This document shows positions 55,590 through 64,000 of a stretch of DNA of 64,000 bases, one piece after another; within the stretch, counting starts at the first letter, position 1; every line of letters begins with the position of its first letter. Source of the DNA: Mactromeris polynyma. Lineage: Eukaryota > Mollusca > Bivalvia > Venerida > Mactridae. A model generated the notes under the pieces. It was not told where the DNA came from. It was given only the letters and a program-made list of their open reading frames with translations, and searched no databases. The translations under genes and the position numbers were made by a program. Where the stretch lies: NCBI GenBank assembly GCA_032209605.1, contig JASFXZ010000026.1, positions 5,208,001 to 5,272,000 on the forward strand, given 5' to 3'.

Positions 55590-56160
55590 CAACTGAAAAC
55601 GTCGGATGGAATATTTGAGTTCGTGTGCATTGCATGCGCGCAATACAACACGACCATAGAAGCTGTGAAGTACCGTGTAGAATGCAGTGGATAATTGTTA
55701 TGGTCAGTCATGTACTGATAAACGCAATATGTTTCACACAAAAAACAAGGATGATAGCATCTCTTTTCAATTGCAGACGACCCACTAAATCAATCAGAAT
55801 GAAATAGACCCCAACGTTTGGTTTGTACACAATTGTCAAAGAAAAAATAAAAGAAACAGACAGTGAGGAGATCAAGCAAGAATTACAACATCTTTTTTTA
55901 CAGACGTACCGATGTCATGCATCCCAGTCAATGATGAAATATATCCAAGCTTTACAAGGTATTGGTCAATAACAGGAACATGGAAAGCAGAAACACGACC
56001 TCTACAAAATCAAAGGAATTGGAGATATTACCTTAACACTTTCTGATGATTCTTAAATATGCAGTTCATGTGGATGTTGTCTGACACATGATAACAAACT
56101 ACTTGTCACTGATTATCCCAATAAGAAACTCAAACGTGTTGAGTACTGATATAATTCTGT
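55590..56160 (+). pseudogene. TRIM/NHL-type gene remnant, unit B
   Basis: Counterpart of 47,490-48,520. From 55,600: SDGIFEFVCIACAQYNTTIE then AVKYRVECSG and a stop. This keeps the CxxC pair lost in unit A. The equivalent of the start ATG reads ACG. Near 56,010: DITLTLSDDS, stop, then CCLTHDNKLLVTDYPNKKLK. The following NHL blades present in unit A (48,060-48,480) are deleted; only the tail homologous to 48,519 onward remains. Different lesions in the two units suggest that decay was at least partly independent after duplication. Confidence 0.7.
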
Positions 56161-56430
56161 AATGAAAAGACTAATCGTGTATTCGTGGCGCTTAAGCATC
56201 TCAAAGCTATTATCGTCAACCGGATGGTCTACTCGAAGTACCGCCATATTCATCGTCTCAAGAAAATAGAACATATAACGTACTCTGGTTTTATTACAGA
56301 TTTGATCACTATAATGACTGATTTGTCGGGGATATATCAATCGTGGAATGGCGGGAGTCTTGATATAAACTTGATTATCCTGGATTATTTTTGACGAATG
56401 CGTTTACCCGAAAAGTTGCGTACTAATTTC

Positions 56431-58916
56431 TAACTCGATAATATGGAAACAAACTTGCAGTCTTGCCTTTGAGGCGTATTTTAAGCGCAGATTTGTTTTG
56501 TTTTATATTCATGCATTCATGTGCAGCTTTCTTGGATAAATATCAAGAATGATCTCCCTTGATTATCGGCTTTGTTTAAGCCTTGAATTGTCTCCCTTCC
56601 CCACGAAAATGACACCTGTCAAACTAGCCAATAATCAATAATCGATATTGGCTCCATGCTATAACCGAATTTACTCGGATTTAATGTCTCTTGATGATTA
56701 TCATTAGCGAATAACTTAGCCACCCCACTGTGTTTCGACAGCATGTTGAAATTGCCTTCGGCAGTTGTTTGACTTCTGGGGGGTGTATAGAACAATAATG
56801 ACTTAAACGTGATGTTTCAAATAAATCTTCTATCACGGCAACAACTAAATTTTCAGTAGAAACAGAAAATGTGTTGTAAAAATATTTTTTTTTGTAAATA
56901 AGTATGTTATTTTGAAAGTATGTGAACATTAATACTGGTATTCATGTAAATTGTCGCAGATTGTTTAAAGATGAATTTATAAGATCGGAAAACGAGCTTA
57001 TAAGAACAACAAGAGTATTGCAGTAAAATGTCGTAGTGGACATTTAAATACTTTACAAGGCTTACAACCTTAAATAGAGCTACAATTACTAACATGATAA
57101 CGATAGACGTCTGTGAATTAGTAAAAAACAGGATTTGGCATATATCCTGATCATTAATAATAATAATAATAATAATAACATCTTTATTTTAAGAAGGTTT
57201 AACACATTATGATATAAATATATAACTATAAAAACATCATATTTTCAATGTGGCCTTCTGTAAACAAAACATAATAATAATTAAAATTTAACATTTGCAC
57301 ACCATAATAACATGCATACAAATAAGATTTCACATTGTATCTCAATAAAACAATTTAATTCAACATAACAATTCTATGAAAATACTGTGTATATATGTAG
57401 AAAAATATCAAATCTCGTGTTTTTTCCCCCGTTATGAAGGTTATATAGGTCCTTTGTCTGAATAATTGCAACATCTCTATTACAATATATATAAATACAG
57501 GGATCGAATTAAGCGTGTTACATATAAATAGCATCACTTTAAATATTTTCATTCTAGTATAATCGCCAAAATTGTTTTGATTGTAATGTGATAAAGTGAA
57601 ACATAATATTTGCATCACGATCAAGTATAGAAAGTTTGTCTGTTCATTTGTTTGCGCACGTACACTGACTGTCATCAGTCAGCGGATTAATGAACCAGGT
57701 GACAAGAATACTTTTTTTGGTTCGTTAATGACATTGCAGTGTTCAGAAAGTTCTGAATATGCGTTGACGCGGGACTATCCAATTACCACCGAATGTGATT
57801 TGTTACATTTGTTTGTATAATTAAATACTACATATGCTAATTTACTATTTTTTTCTTTTTTAACCTAGTAGATAACACATCTGTTGCACGTGTGTTTTGT
57901 GAACTATTGCACGTATTGTTTTCGTGATTTCGCATTTGCTCATGATGATGATATATATCATTGTTTATATTGCTTTCATGTACATAAATAAAAACATTAT
58001 AATGCGACTGAACTGTTTCAAAATATATCCTCAACAGTCCCGTGTCCTTTACAAAATACCACATATGCATGGATTAATGTAATACCTAACAAGCAGCAAA
58101 CAACTTTTCGGAAAATAGCATTTTAAAAGTGATAGGTTTTGCGCCTGAGAAAGGTGTTTTCCCAAAAATGTCTCATCGCGAGGGGAATCGCTACAGCACC
58201 CATCCCATCCGCGGCCCTAATGCTTAATATCTTCCTACGCGCCTGAAGAACGGATCTAAATTATATAAAAATGAAGATTAAAATATAACATATAAAATGA
58301 TTTATAATGTTTAAAACCAGCCAATAATAACCGGCAATCAATTTAACCCATTGGTAGTTACAACAACAACAACAATATAGCAGACGAGAATATTGAAAGA
58401 AAATCGAATTTATTTTAGTACATTACTAACTTTAACAAAGAATGGAAGCAAGGAGCAATTCATTATTTAAAATTATAAAAACACCATGATATTGTTCATT
58501 TAGTCAAGAAGACAACAGACATAACTGCTAAAATGTTTCCACTTATTGGAAATTATGATTTATTAGCCCCTAAACTTTTCGAAATGGAAAATTTTACTGA
58601 TTTTTACTCTATGTTCTATGTTATGATAGGTGATACTTTTAAAATCAAATTGGAAGCAAGAAGATGTTAGAATAAATACTTTTACACTAAATGAAAGAGA
58701 ATACAAAATGTAATTTGAAGAATATTGTCATAACTGCTAAAATATTCTAGTATTAAGATAAAATGTTTAAATTAAAGTATGAAAATAATTTCCCTCTATA
58801 ATCTATTGATCAAAACTGGTAGAGCTGGGAACTGGATATCGATTTTCGGTTCATTTTCAATGGAGACAATCCACTGCGATAAGTCAACTAAAAGGCACGG
58901 AAAGCTGCGTATGGTA
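56431..58916. other. Intergenic between units B and C
   Basis: No gene recognised. Includes a TAA run and retroelement-like end at 57,150-57,350. The short open frames on both strands have no known domains. Confidence 0.35.
57150..57350 (-). mobile_element. Probable LINE 3' end with TTA-type tail
   Basis: AATAATAATAATAATAATAAC followed by ATCTTTATTTTAAG reads on the minus strand as a polyadenylation-like AATAAAGAT followed by a (TTA)n tail, the usual end of several LINE groups. No coding portion was recognised upstream. Confidence 0.45.
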
Positions 58917-59767
58917 GGCCGTATATGATATTTAGGTGATTTTTCCTGACCAGAGCGCAATGTATTCAGCATGAACTTCATTTTGCTACCTGTCATCTCT
59001 GGAAGTTTCAAATGTTGCCTAATGTTAATAAACGCTGGTGAGAATATCTTTTCCTAAATTTATTCAACACTGTTTGACACTTGTTGAATGAAACCGGTGT
59101 TCCATACTTCGTAGTTTGTGATTTATATACGTATGTCTTGCTAGGATAAAAATGGTGGACATTTTGTAGTATACACTACTTTTGATGTCAAATTAAATTG
59201 AACTAAAATTCCCCTAATGTAGTTTGTGATCTTTGTAAACAGTTGAGCATACGTTCGGTGCCACTTGATATAATCTGCGGTGCTAGGTTCATACGCGTGA
59301 AATCTCTGATTTCCGTGGGAAGCTCCCTGCTTTGACAAGCCACTTACGCATTCCCGGCGGGGGCGGCGTCTCCCGATTTTCAAAGTAAAAATGGGGTATT
59401 TTTAGTTCATTTCTACTGGTTCGCTGAAATTACATGTCCAACTGGTAACCGAAAGTGGTAAAACCGGGATTCCAGTTCGAAAGTCGTTTATACCATTGTT
59501 ATATAGACGCACTCAACCATGGAATTAAGCGCTTGGCTGAAAATATAATTATGTCATCATGCTAACATCGATGTAAATGTTGGTTAATGTTATAGTTTAG
59601 ATAGCAACAACAAAGAAACTATACGAACTTAAAGTCGTCTGTACAATCGGGAGCACGGAGTGGCCAACTTCGCTGAGTTACATTTGAAATCAAAGTCGAA
59701 CAGATATAAATGTTATGACCACAGTCTTGAAACTTTTTCAATAACCCTCGTATATAAAGTAAAAAAC

Positions 59768-59947
59768 TACAGTCGAACGTCGTTTATTCGACAACCTTCT
59801 GTCTTGTATCCTCGGTATGATCCGAAATAAATATCAGGTCCCAATGTATCTTTTGCACGTCGAATAGAAATGGGCTATTCGAAACCATGTATTATTCCAA
59901 ATATAATTTCGGGCCCGATGAATTCGAATGAATGAGGTTCGACGGTA
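59768..59947. mobile_element. Small TA-type element (SE2), unit C
   Basis: Best copy: TACAGTCGAACGTCG at the left, TGAATGAGGTTCGACGGTA at the right; the reverse complement of the latter (TACCGTCGAACCTCATTC) matches the left end. 180 bp, no coding capacity. Confidence 0.72.
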
Positions 59948-61190
59948 CATTCATCGCTTTAAATACGATATATCTGTAACATACATACATTTTATGGCGC
60001 ATTCATTTCTTCAAGCTTTATTTTATTTATGCCTATGTATTACTTACGCTACGTTTAACAACATTATTGTGCAATATTAGGATTAAGTATAAATGTTAGA
60101 TATCGTATACGTCATGCGAGGGCTAATTTAACAAAGCGTTGTGTTGTGTTACTACATGTGTTTATCTGCTCATGATGAATGTAATTAAATGCTTGAAACT
60201 ACGTTACTTTAAAATTATTTCAACGGTAGGATCAACATGGAGTTATTATTCTTATTCACCACAAAACTCATTATACGATTCAAAACTAAATAACAAAGAT
60301 AACCATATATCGCTCACCTTGGTGATTTATACGATGTTCTCTACATGGAAACCACCTCCAGCACCTATCAGCCATATTGTTTTTCCTGCTCAAGACATAT
60401 AATTACCGTTAAAGACGAACAGGTAAAACTGAAAAAAGTATACGACTGCAAAAAGTCAATCAATTGTTATTTACTCTGCTGGTACGGTTATTGGTGTTGC
60501 TTCTGTCGTTCCGACTGCTGATTTTGTTTTGTTGTTGTTTTGATTCTTAATATTTTATTTATATGTATTAGTTATTGATCTTTTCAATTTATGCCAGGAA
60601 AATGTATATAGATAAACATAAATAAAGGAATGATGGAGGTAATCTGAAGTCGTTGGGGACAGCTTGAAGTCACATTCCGGTTAGTCCCGGTGTAATTCTA
60701 AATCAATTTCGTCCTACTTTCAGGCATTCTTAACGCGATATTAAATTACCGGGGGATAACTTGAAATGGGGTTAGTCTGAAATCGATGTACAAAGATGTC
60801 GTTTAAAAACAGATGAACTGATGACAGATATGCGAGGGGCATGTATCACGTGTGCTTAATCTGCTCAGATGATGAGGTGAGGAAGACAGAAGCGCGTAAC
60901 GAAGCATGTAATTATCCACGCGAAACGTATGCTAATTAGAATTTTACGTGATCTATCTTTCATTTTGGTGTTGTTGTTTATCACCAGTCTGTCTAGCGAA
61001 AATACATACAATATCTATATGATATATCGGCTGGAATACATTTGAGTGTTTTTCTTTTTCTTTTTTAATTGTTCATCCTTCAGAAATGATAAATTTCGCA
61101 ACACCATCTATATGGTATGGTACAAGGTGTATATAATAACACATTGAATGTCGATTAATTAAAACAACTGCTTTGTTTACCGGAGAAAAC

Positions 61191-62067
61191 ATGTTTCGTC
61201 TGTTTTATATTTTTCCCTTGCTGCTCGTGGATAAAGGTAAGTTGCAGTGCTTGTTTTAATATTTTATGCAGTACCGCATATATTCTGTACTCAAGGGCAG
61301 ACAAACGATTTCTTAACACGCTGAGTTTGTCTTGTTTTTAATACTTATTTTATTTTTATGTTCATCTGACTTCTGATGTATCGATCTATGATCGACACAT
61401 AATTTGCTTTTACAGTAAAAAAAGGTTCATTTAACACACTCCGCAAATATATATAACTTTATTGCCTCCATTTTCTGGAGTTATATGGTTAAACAATTAT
61501 TTTCATGTACACTCAAACAATATGTCACTAATCTAGACAGATTTTACCTTGCATATTTGAGACGTTATATGTGCAGTTTTAAATTATATCTATTAATCAT
61601 TTCACATTATAAATGGTTATTTCATTCTTAAGTTGTATATACAATTTAAAGAAAGTTATTTGTATTTTATGGGGACATATATCTGCCACCAGTTAACTAC
61701 TTAATTGACTAGATAACTATCTGGTTATCATATTAAAGAAACTAGATAACTACTTAATTAACTTGTTGATTATCTGGTTAACTAGATAAGTATCGTGATA
61801 AATTTTCATACCTGGTAAATATCTTTACACGAAAAAATGTCTGACAGTGATTTCCACGAGGTAACCAGATAATTATCTAGTTAATTAAGTAGTTAACTGG
61901 TGGCAGAAATATGCCACTATAGTATTTCTAGTTAGCAATATTCGACTTGTTGTATTTACAGTATATGGGGCTCCTCTCATATGTAATCCATATTTCAACT
62001 GTGAGACGTGTAAAGACCGGTACACGTGTTATACATGTGCAGAGGGAACTTTCTTGAAGAGAGCTGG
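61191..62067 (+). pseudogene. Multi-EGF gene copy C, cut by transposon
   Basis: Exon 1 (61,191-61,236, 46 bp, phase 1) encodes a signal peptide (MFRLFYIFPLLLVDK) and is the same length as in copy A, with donor GTAAGT. Exon 2 starts at 61,962 after TTGTATTTACAG: VYGAPLICNPYFNCETC, YTCYTCAEGTFLKRAGG. Homology to copies A and B stops after AGAGCTGG at 62,067. Reading on into the transposon gives about 20 foreign residues and a stop. The remaining EGF modules and tail are not in the window. It is a pseudogene unless the rest lies beyond the transposon and is spliced around it. Confidence 0.85.
61674..61917. mobile_element. Inverted-repeat element, ~54-bp arms, copy C intron 1
   Basis: Left arm ATCTGCCACCAGTTAACTAC then TTAATTGACTAGATAAC, and the complementary right arm ATTATCTAGTTAATTAAG then TAGTTAACTGGTGGCAG (61,862-61,917). 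Unit B has the left arm and centre (52,440-52,560) but lacks the right arm. Confidence 0.7.
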
Positions 62068-62240
62068 GGGCCGTTTCATTAAACTTCGTACGAACGTTAT
62101 TTTCGTACATCTGTTCGTACGAACTTCGTGGACGTAAAAGAGCGTTTCACTAACAACAATTTCGTACGAATTTTCTTACGATTTTCGTAGATTCGTTCGT
62201 AACTCTACGAAAGGTGAGTAGCTTGCGTAGAATTAATAAA

Positions 62241-62450
62241 ATGGCCGCGTTATTACTTCTCGGTGATCGTATTGAGCGAAGAAATCGAGTTTTTAGGGAG
62301 AGAAAGAACACGCTTCAACACCTGTGTGACAAAGAGGTTGTAGAACGGTACCGGTTGTCGAGAGAGGGCATCTACCAGTTGGTAGACTTGATAAAGCACG
62401 ATATCAACCCTATCGTTCAGAGAAGTCATCCTTTAGACGCTACTATAAAG
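62241..62450 (+). CDS. HARBI1-like transposase, first exon
   Basis: ATG at 62,241 (MAALLLLGDRIERRNRVF) opens 70 codons ending DATIK at a good donor (AAG|GTAAATG). Motifs DKEVVERYRLSREGIYQLVD and RSHPLDATIK correspond to the N-terminus of PIF/Harbinger nucleases, where F/YRL-R--I--L and RSH-LSP precede the DDE domain. An upstream ATG at 62,214 would add nine residues. The DDE catalytic exons were not found before the window end, so this is either the first exon of a gene continuing beyond, or a truncated copy. Confidence 0.8.
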
Positions 62451-62689
62451 GTAAATGATGTTGAAAACTAACTGTACATGTCTATTTTGTAAAAGCTGAA
62501 AGACAATGACAATAGACGGGAGTTTCGAATGTTATCACCGGTGTTAATGTAAACAATTACATGGCAACTGGCCGACGCGTACACCAGTCAATTCGTCCAT
62601 TAATTTAACGCGTAACTGAATTTTGGTCAACTCGTACACTTTTATTAGGCAACCAGTACCTACTGATTTTATATAATCTTATTTATCAA

Positions 62690-62870
62690 ATCAGCATACA
62701 AACACATATTGGTTGATGATATCAATGCAACATAGTAACACACACACTGGTTGATGATATCAATTCAGCATATAAACACACACTGTTTGTTGATATCAAT
62801 TCAACATACAACACATATTGGTCGATGATTTCCATTCAACATATACACACACACACTGGTTGATGATATC
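62690..62870 (+). repeat. ~38-bp minisatellite inside the Harbinger element
   Basis: About five units built on TGGTTGATGATATCAATTCA then GCATATAAACACACAC. A further unit (ATCAATTCAGCATATAAAC...CTGGTTGATG) lies at 63,480-63,517, so the array is interrupted by about 610 bp. Confidence 0.8.
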
Positions 62871-63479
62871 TGTATGCGCAGAAATGCTTGGGTATGAGAT
62901 TGTTTGGTGTGAACATTGTATGGGACGGGTGTGTGTACGAAAGGTTTGTTTTTAGCACTATAAACCAAGCGATTTGATTGGAGCGCTGACGGCCGATTTG
63001 TTGATTCCGGGTTTTAGCCATGAGCAAAATCGTTGGGAAGAAACCTTTACTAGAAATTTGCAATTTCCAGGTGTCATTGGACGGATTTCATAAAATTGGT
63101 ACGGTAATATGATTTATAAAGGTTTCGGGATTTTGTAACTGCGATGTCCGTATATTTGCATTTGTTGTTCAAGGATTGTTGTGCTAAGTTTGACGTTGAT
63201 GCTTTGCACCGCATGGTAAACAAGCTCTACTTTCACTTTGACGAGGCAAATTGTAAAGCAAAGTTTCTCTGGGCTCAAATTGGCTGGACATATGCTTGTT
63301 GTGTTTAGCTACTCTGAGCATTGGGCCTAAAAGAGTTTTCTTATCAGGGGCTAATCTATTTCTTATATCTTGCATTATGAACTCGGACCGTTATTGTTGT
63401 TTTTCATTTCATCGTACTTTTACCCATGGTTTCACTGATTTGGCGTGTCTTTCAATTTCTTCCCACTAGGCCTGCACAA
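62871..63479. other. Sequence splitting the Harbinger minisatellite
   Basis: Lies between GATGATATC and ATATCAATTC of the array, so ATATC-like sequence flanks both sides. The minus strand contains frames (63,063-62,836 and 63,375-63,184; e.g. MQDIRNRLAPDKKTLLGP) that could be later exons of the minus-strand Myb/SANT-like gene, but no domain is recognised. Confidence 0.4.
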
Positions 63480-63754
63480 TATCAATTCAGCATATAAACA
63501 CATACACTGGTTGATGCAGGGATGGGTCGAGAATGGGGGTATAATTTTGCAGAATGTAAAAGTTATAACTTTTTCCTATGATTTTTTTGGTTGGTATTTT
63601 GTTAATTAAGTGTATTGGAATTATAATTTTGCAAAACACTTGGTATAGTTCATTAAAGGCATAAATTATGGGACAATTGAGGTTGAATAAAGAGAAAAAC
63701 AGCAACAATTAATTTTGAGGTCTCGGGTCAAGATTATGACTGAGGTGGTGTTAA

Positions 63755-64000
63755 TCAAACTTTATGTGAGATTTTACTGTATATAAGATAGTCACTCCAG
63801 TTAGATAGAAATATAACCTTGTCTTCATATTCCTTAAGACCACTTGGTGCAGGACCTCCTCCAGTCATCTTGGACAGTTCACGCCTCTGTCTTTCTTTTT
63901 TCTTGATTATTGATTTCAAGTCTGCCCATTTTTTTTTAACCTCATCCACGGTTCGAAAAATGCAACCTTGTGCATTTACACTATATATACAGAGAAGGAG
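63755..64000 (-). CDS. Myb/SANT-like DNA-binding protein, partial
   Basis: Minus-strand frame open to the window end: NAQGCIFRTVDEVKKKWADL then KSIIKKKERQRRELSKMTGG, GPAPSGLKEYEDKV, stop at 63,755. RTVDEVKKKWADLKS and TGGGPAP are hallmarks of the Myb/SANT-like protein that accompanies PIF/Harbinger transposases and helps bind element ends. An internal ATG is at 63,949, but conserved sequence precedes it, so the true start is outside the window. The family-like part ends at KEYEDKV, after which an intron or frame loss is likely. Confidence 0.82.
   Translation of the reverse strand, partial: LLLCIYSVNAQGCIFRTVDEVKKKWADLKSIIKKKERQRRELSKMTGGGPAPSGLKEYEDKVIFLSNWSDYLIYSKISHKV

Larger units (their letters stand above)
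48866..56430. repeat. Duplicated unit B
   Basis: Second tandem unit. Its 5' part (48,866-51,620) aligns with unit C (58,917-61,500), starting at CCGTATATGATATTTAGGTG. Its EGF gene and downstream TRIM/NHL remnant align with unit A. Unit B has an R1 insertion (48,995-49,440), extra sequence at about 51,620-52,270 relative to C, and a SINE-bearing insertion at 54,360-55,440 relative to A. Confidence 0.8.
58917..62067. repeat. Duplicated unit C, truncated by a transposon
   Basis: Third unit. It begins CCGTATATGATATTTAGGTG and aligns with unit B from 48,866 through the EGF gene's first and second exons. It lacks the R1 insertion and ends at 62,067 where the PIF/Harbinger element starts. Confidence 0.8.
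62067..64000. mobile_element. PIF/Harbinger transposon (3' end beyond window)
   Basis: Begins GGGGCCGTTTCATTAAAC exactly where EGF homology ends. Three perfect palindromes TTCGTACGAA lie near the terminus (62,085, 62,114, 62,161) with degenerate copies between. It carries a HARBI1-like transposase exon (plus) and a Myb/SANT-like gene (minus), the two-gene set of this superfamily, in convergent orientation. CTG precedes the left end and may be part of the target site. The right end is not in the window. Confidence 0.85.

Overview
The window looks like AT-rich nuclear DNA of a marine invertebrate, most likely a bivalve mollusc. Genes are short exons with GT-AG introns. The recognisable genes (a dermatopontin-like protein, multi-EGF proteins, TRIM/NHL-type remnants) and the repeat content (tRNA-derived SINE-like sequences, several LINE families, Tc1/mariner and PIF/Harbinger elements, many small inverted-repeat elements and minisatellites) are typical of bivalve genomes. 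The species cannot be named from sequence alone.

Layout. 1-10 kb: intergenic, with a 33-bp minisatellite, a CR1/L2-like LINE 3' end, two decayed LINE fragments, a ~165-bp satellite block and copies of a dispersed repeat called R1 here. 10.39-14.54 kb: one 18-bp minisatellite of about 230 units, with higher-order repeats, followed by more of the ~165-bp satellite. 15.7-20.3 kb: a frameshifted LINE on the minus strand and a LINE fragment on the plus strand. 20.4-23.05 kb: a foldback-like structure whose long inverted arms are themselves tandem repeats. 23.3-27.7 kb: a minus-strand LINE (ORF1 with a 2A-like motif, plus the start of the ORF2 endonuclease) split by a 1.55-kb Tc1-like transposon.

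29.1-36.4 kb: a five-exon dermatopontin-like gene on the plus strand. All splice phases agree and the predicted secreted protein is 130 residues. Its introns hold an inverted pair of R1 copies, a 21-bp minisatellite split by a 981-bp inverted-repeat element, a hairpin element and a 30-bp minisatellite. 36.5-43.3 kb: no gene recognised.

43.3-62.07 kb: a tandem triplication of a secreted or surface-anchored multi-EGF gene. Copy A (44.2-47.4 kb) is complete: signal-peptide exon, 999-bp cysteine-rich exon, short hydrophobic tail exon. Copy B (52.6-54.3 kb) keeps the last two exons intact, but the stretch that carries the signal exon in copy C is deleted. Copy C (61.2-62.07 kb) keeps the signal exon, but its large exon is cut after about 106 bp by a PIF/Harbinger transposon that runs to the window end. 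Decayed TRIM/NHL-type gene remnants follow copies A and B, so the duplicated unit once held both genes. The triplication also provides natural comparisons: the R1 copy in unit B is absent at the matching site in unit C, which suggests R1 is mobile.

Gene models were made by eye from splice signals, frame and family resemblance. No database search was possible.
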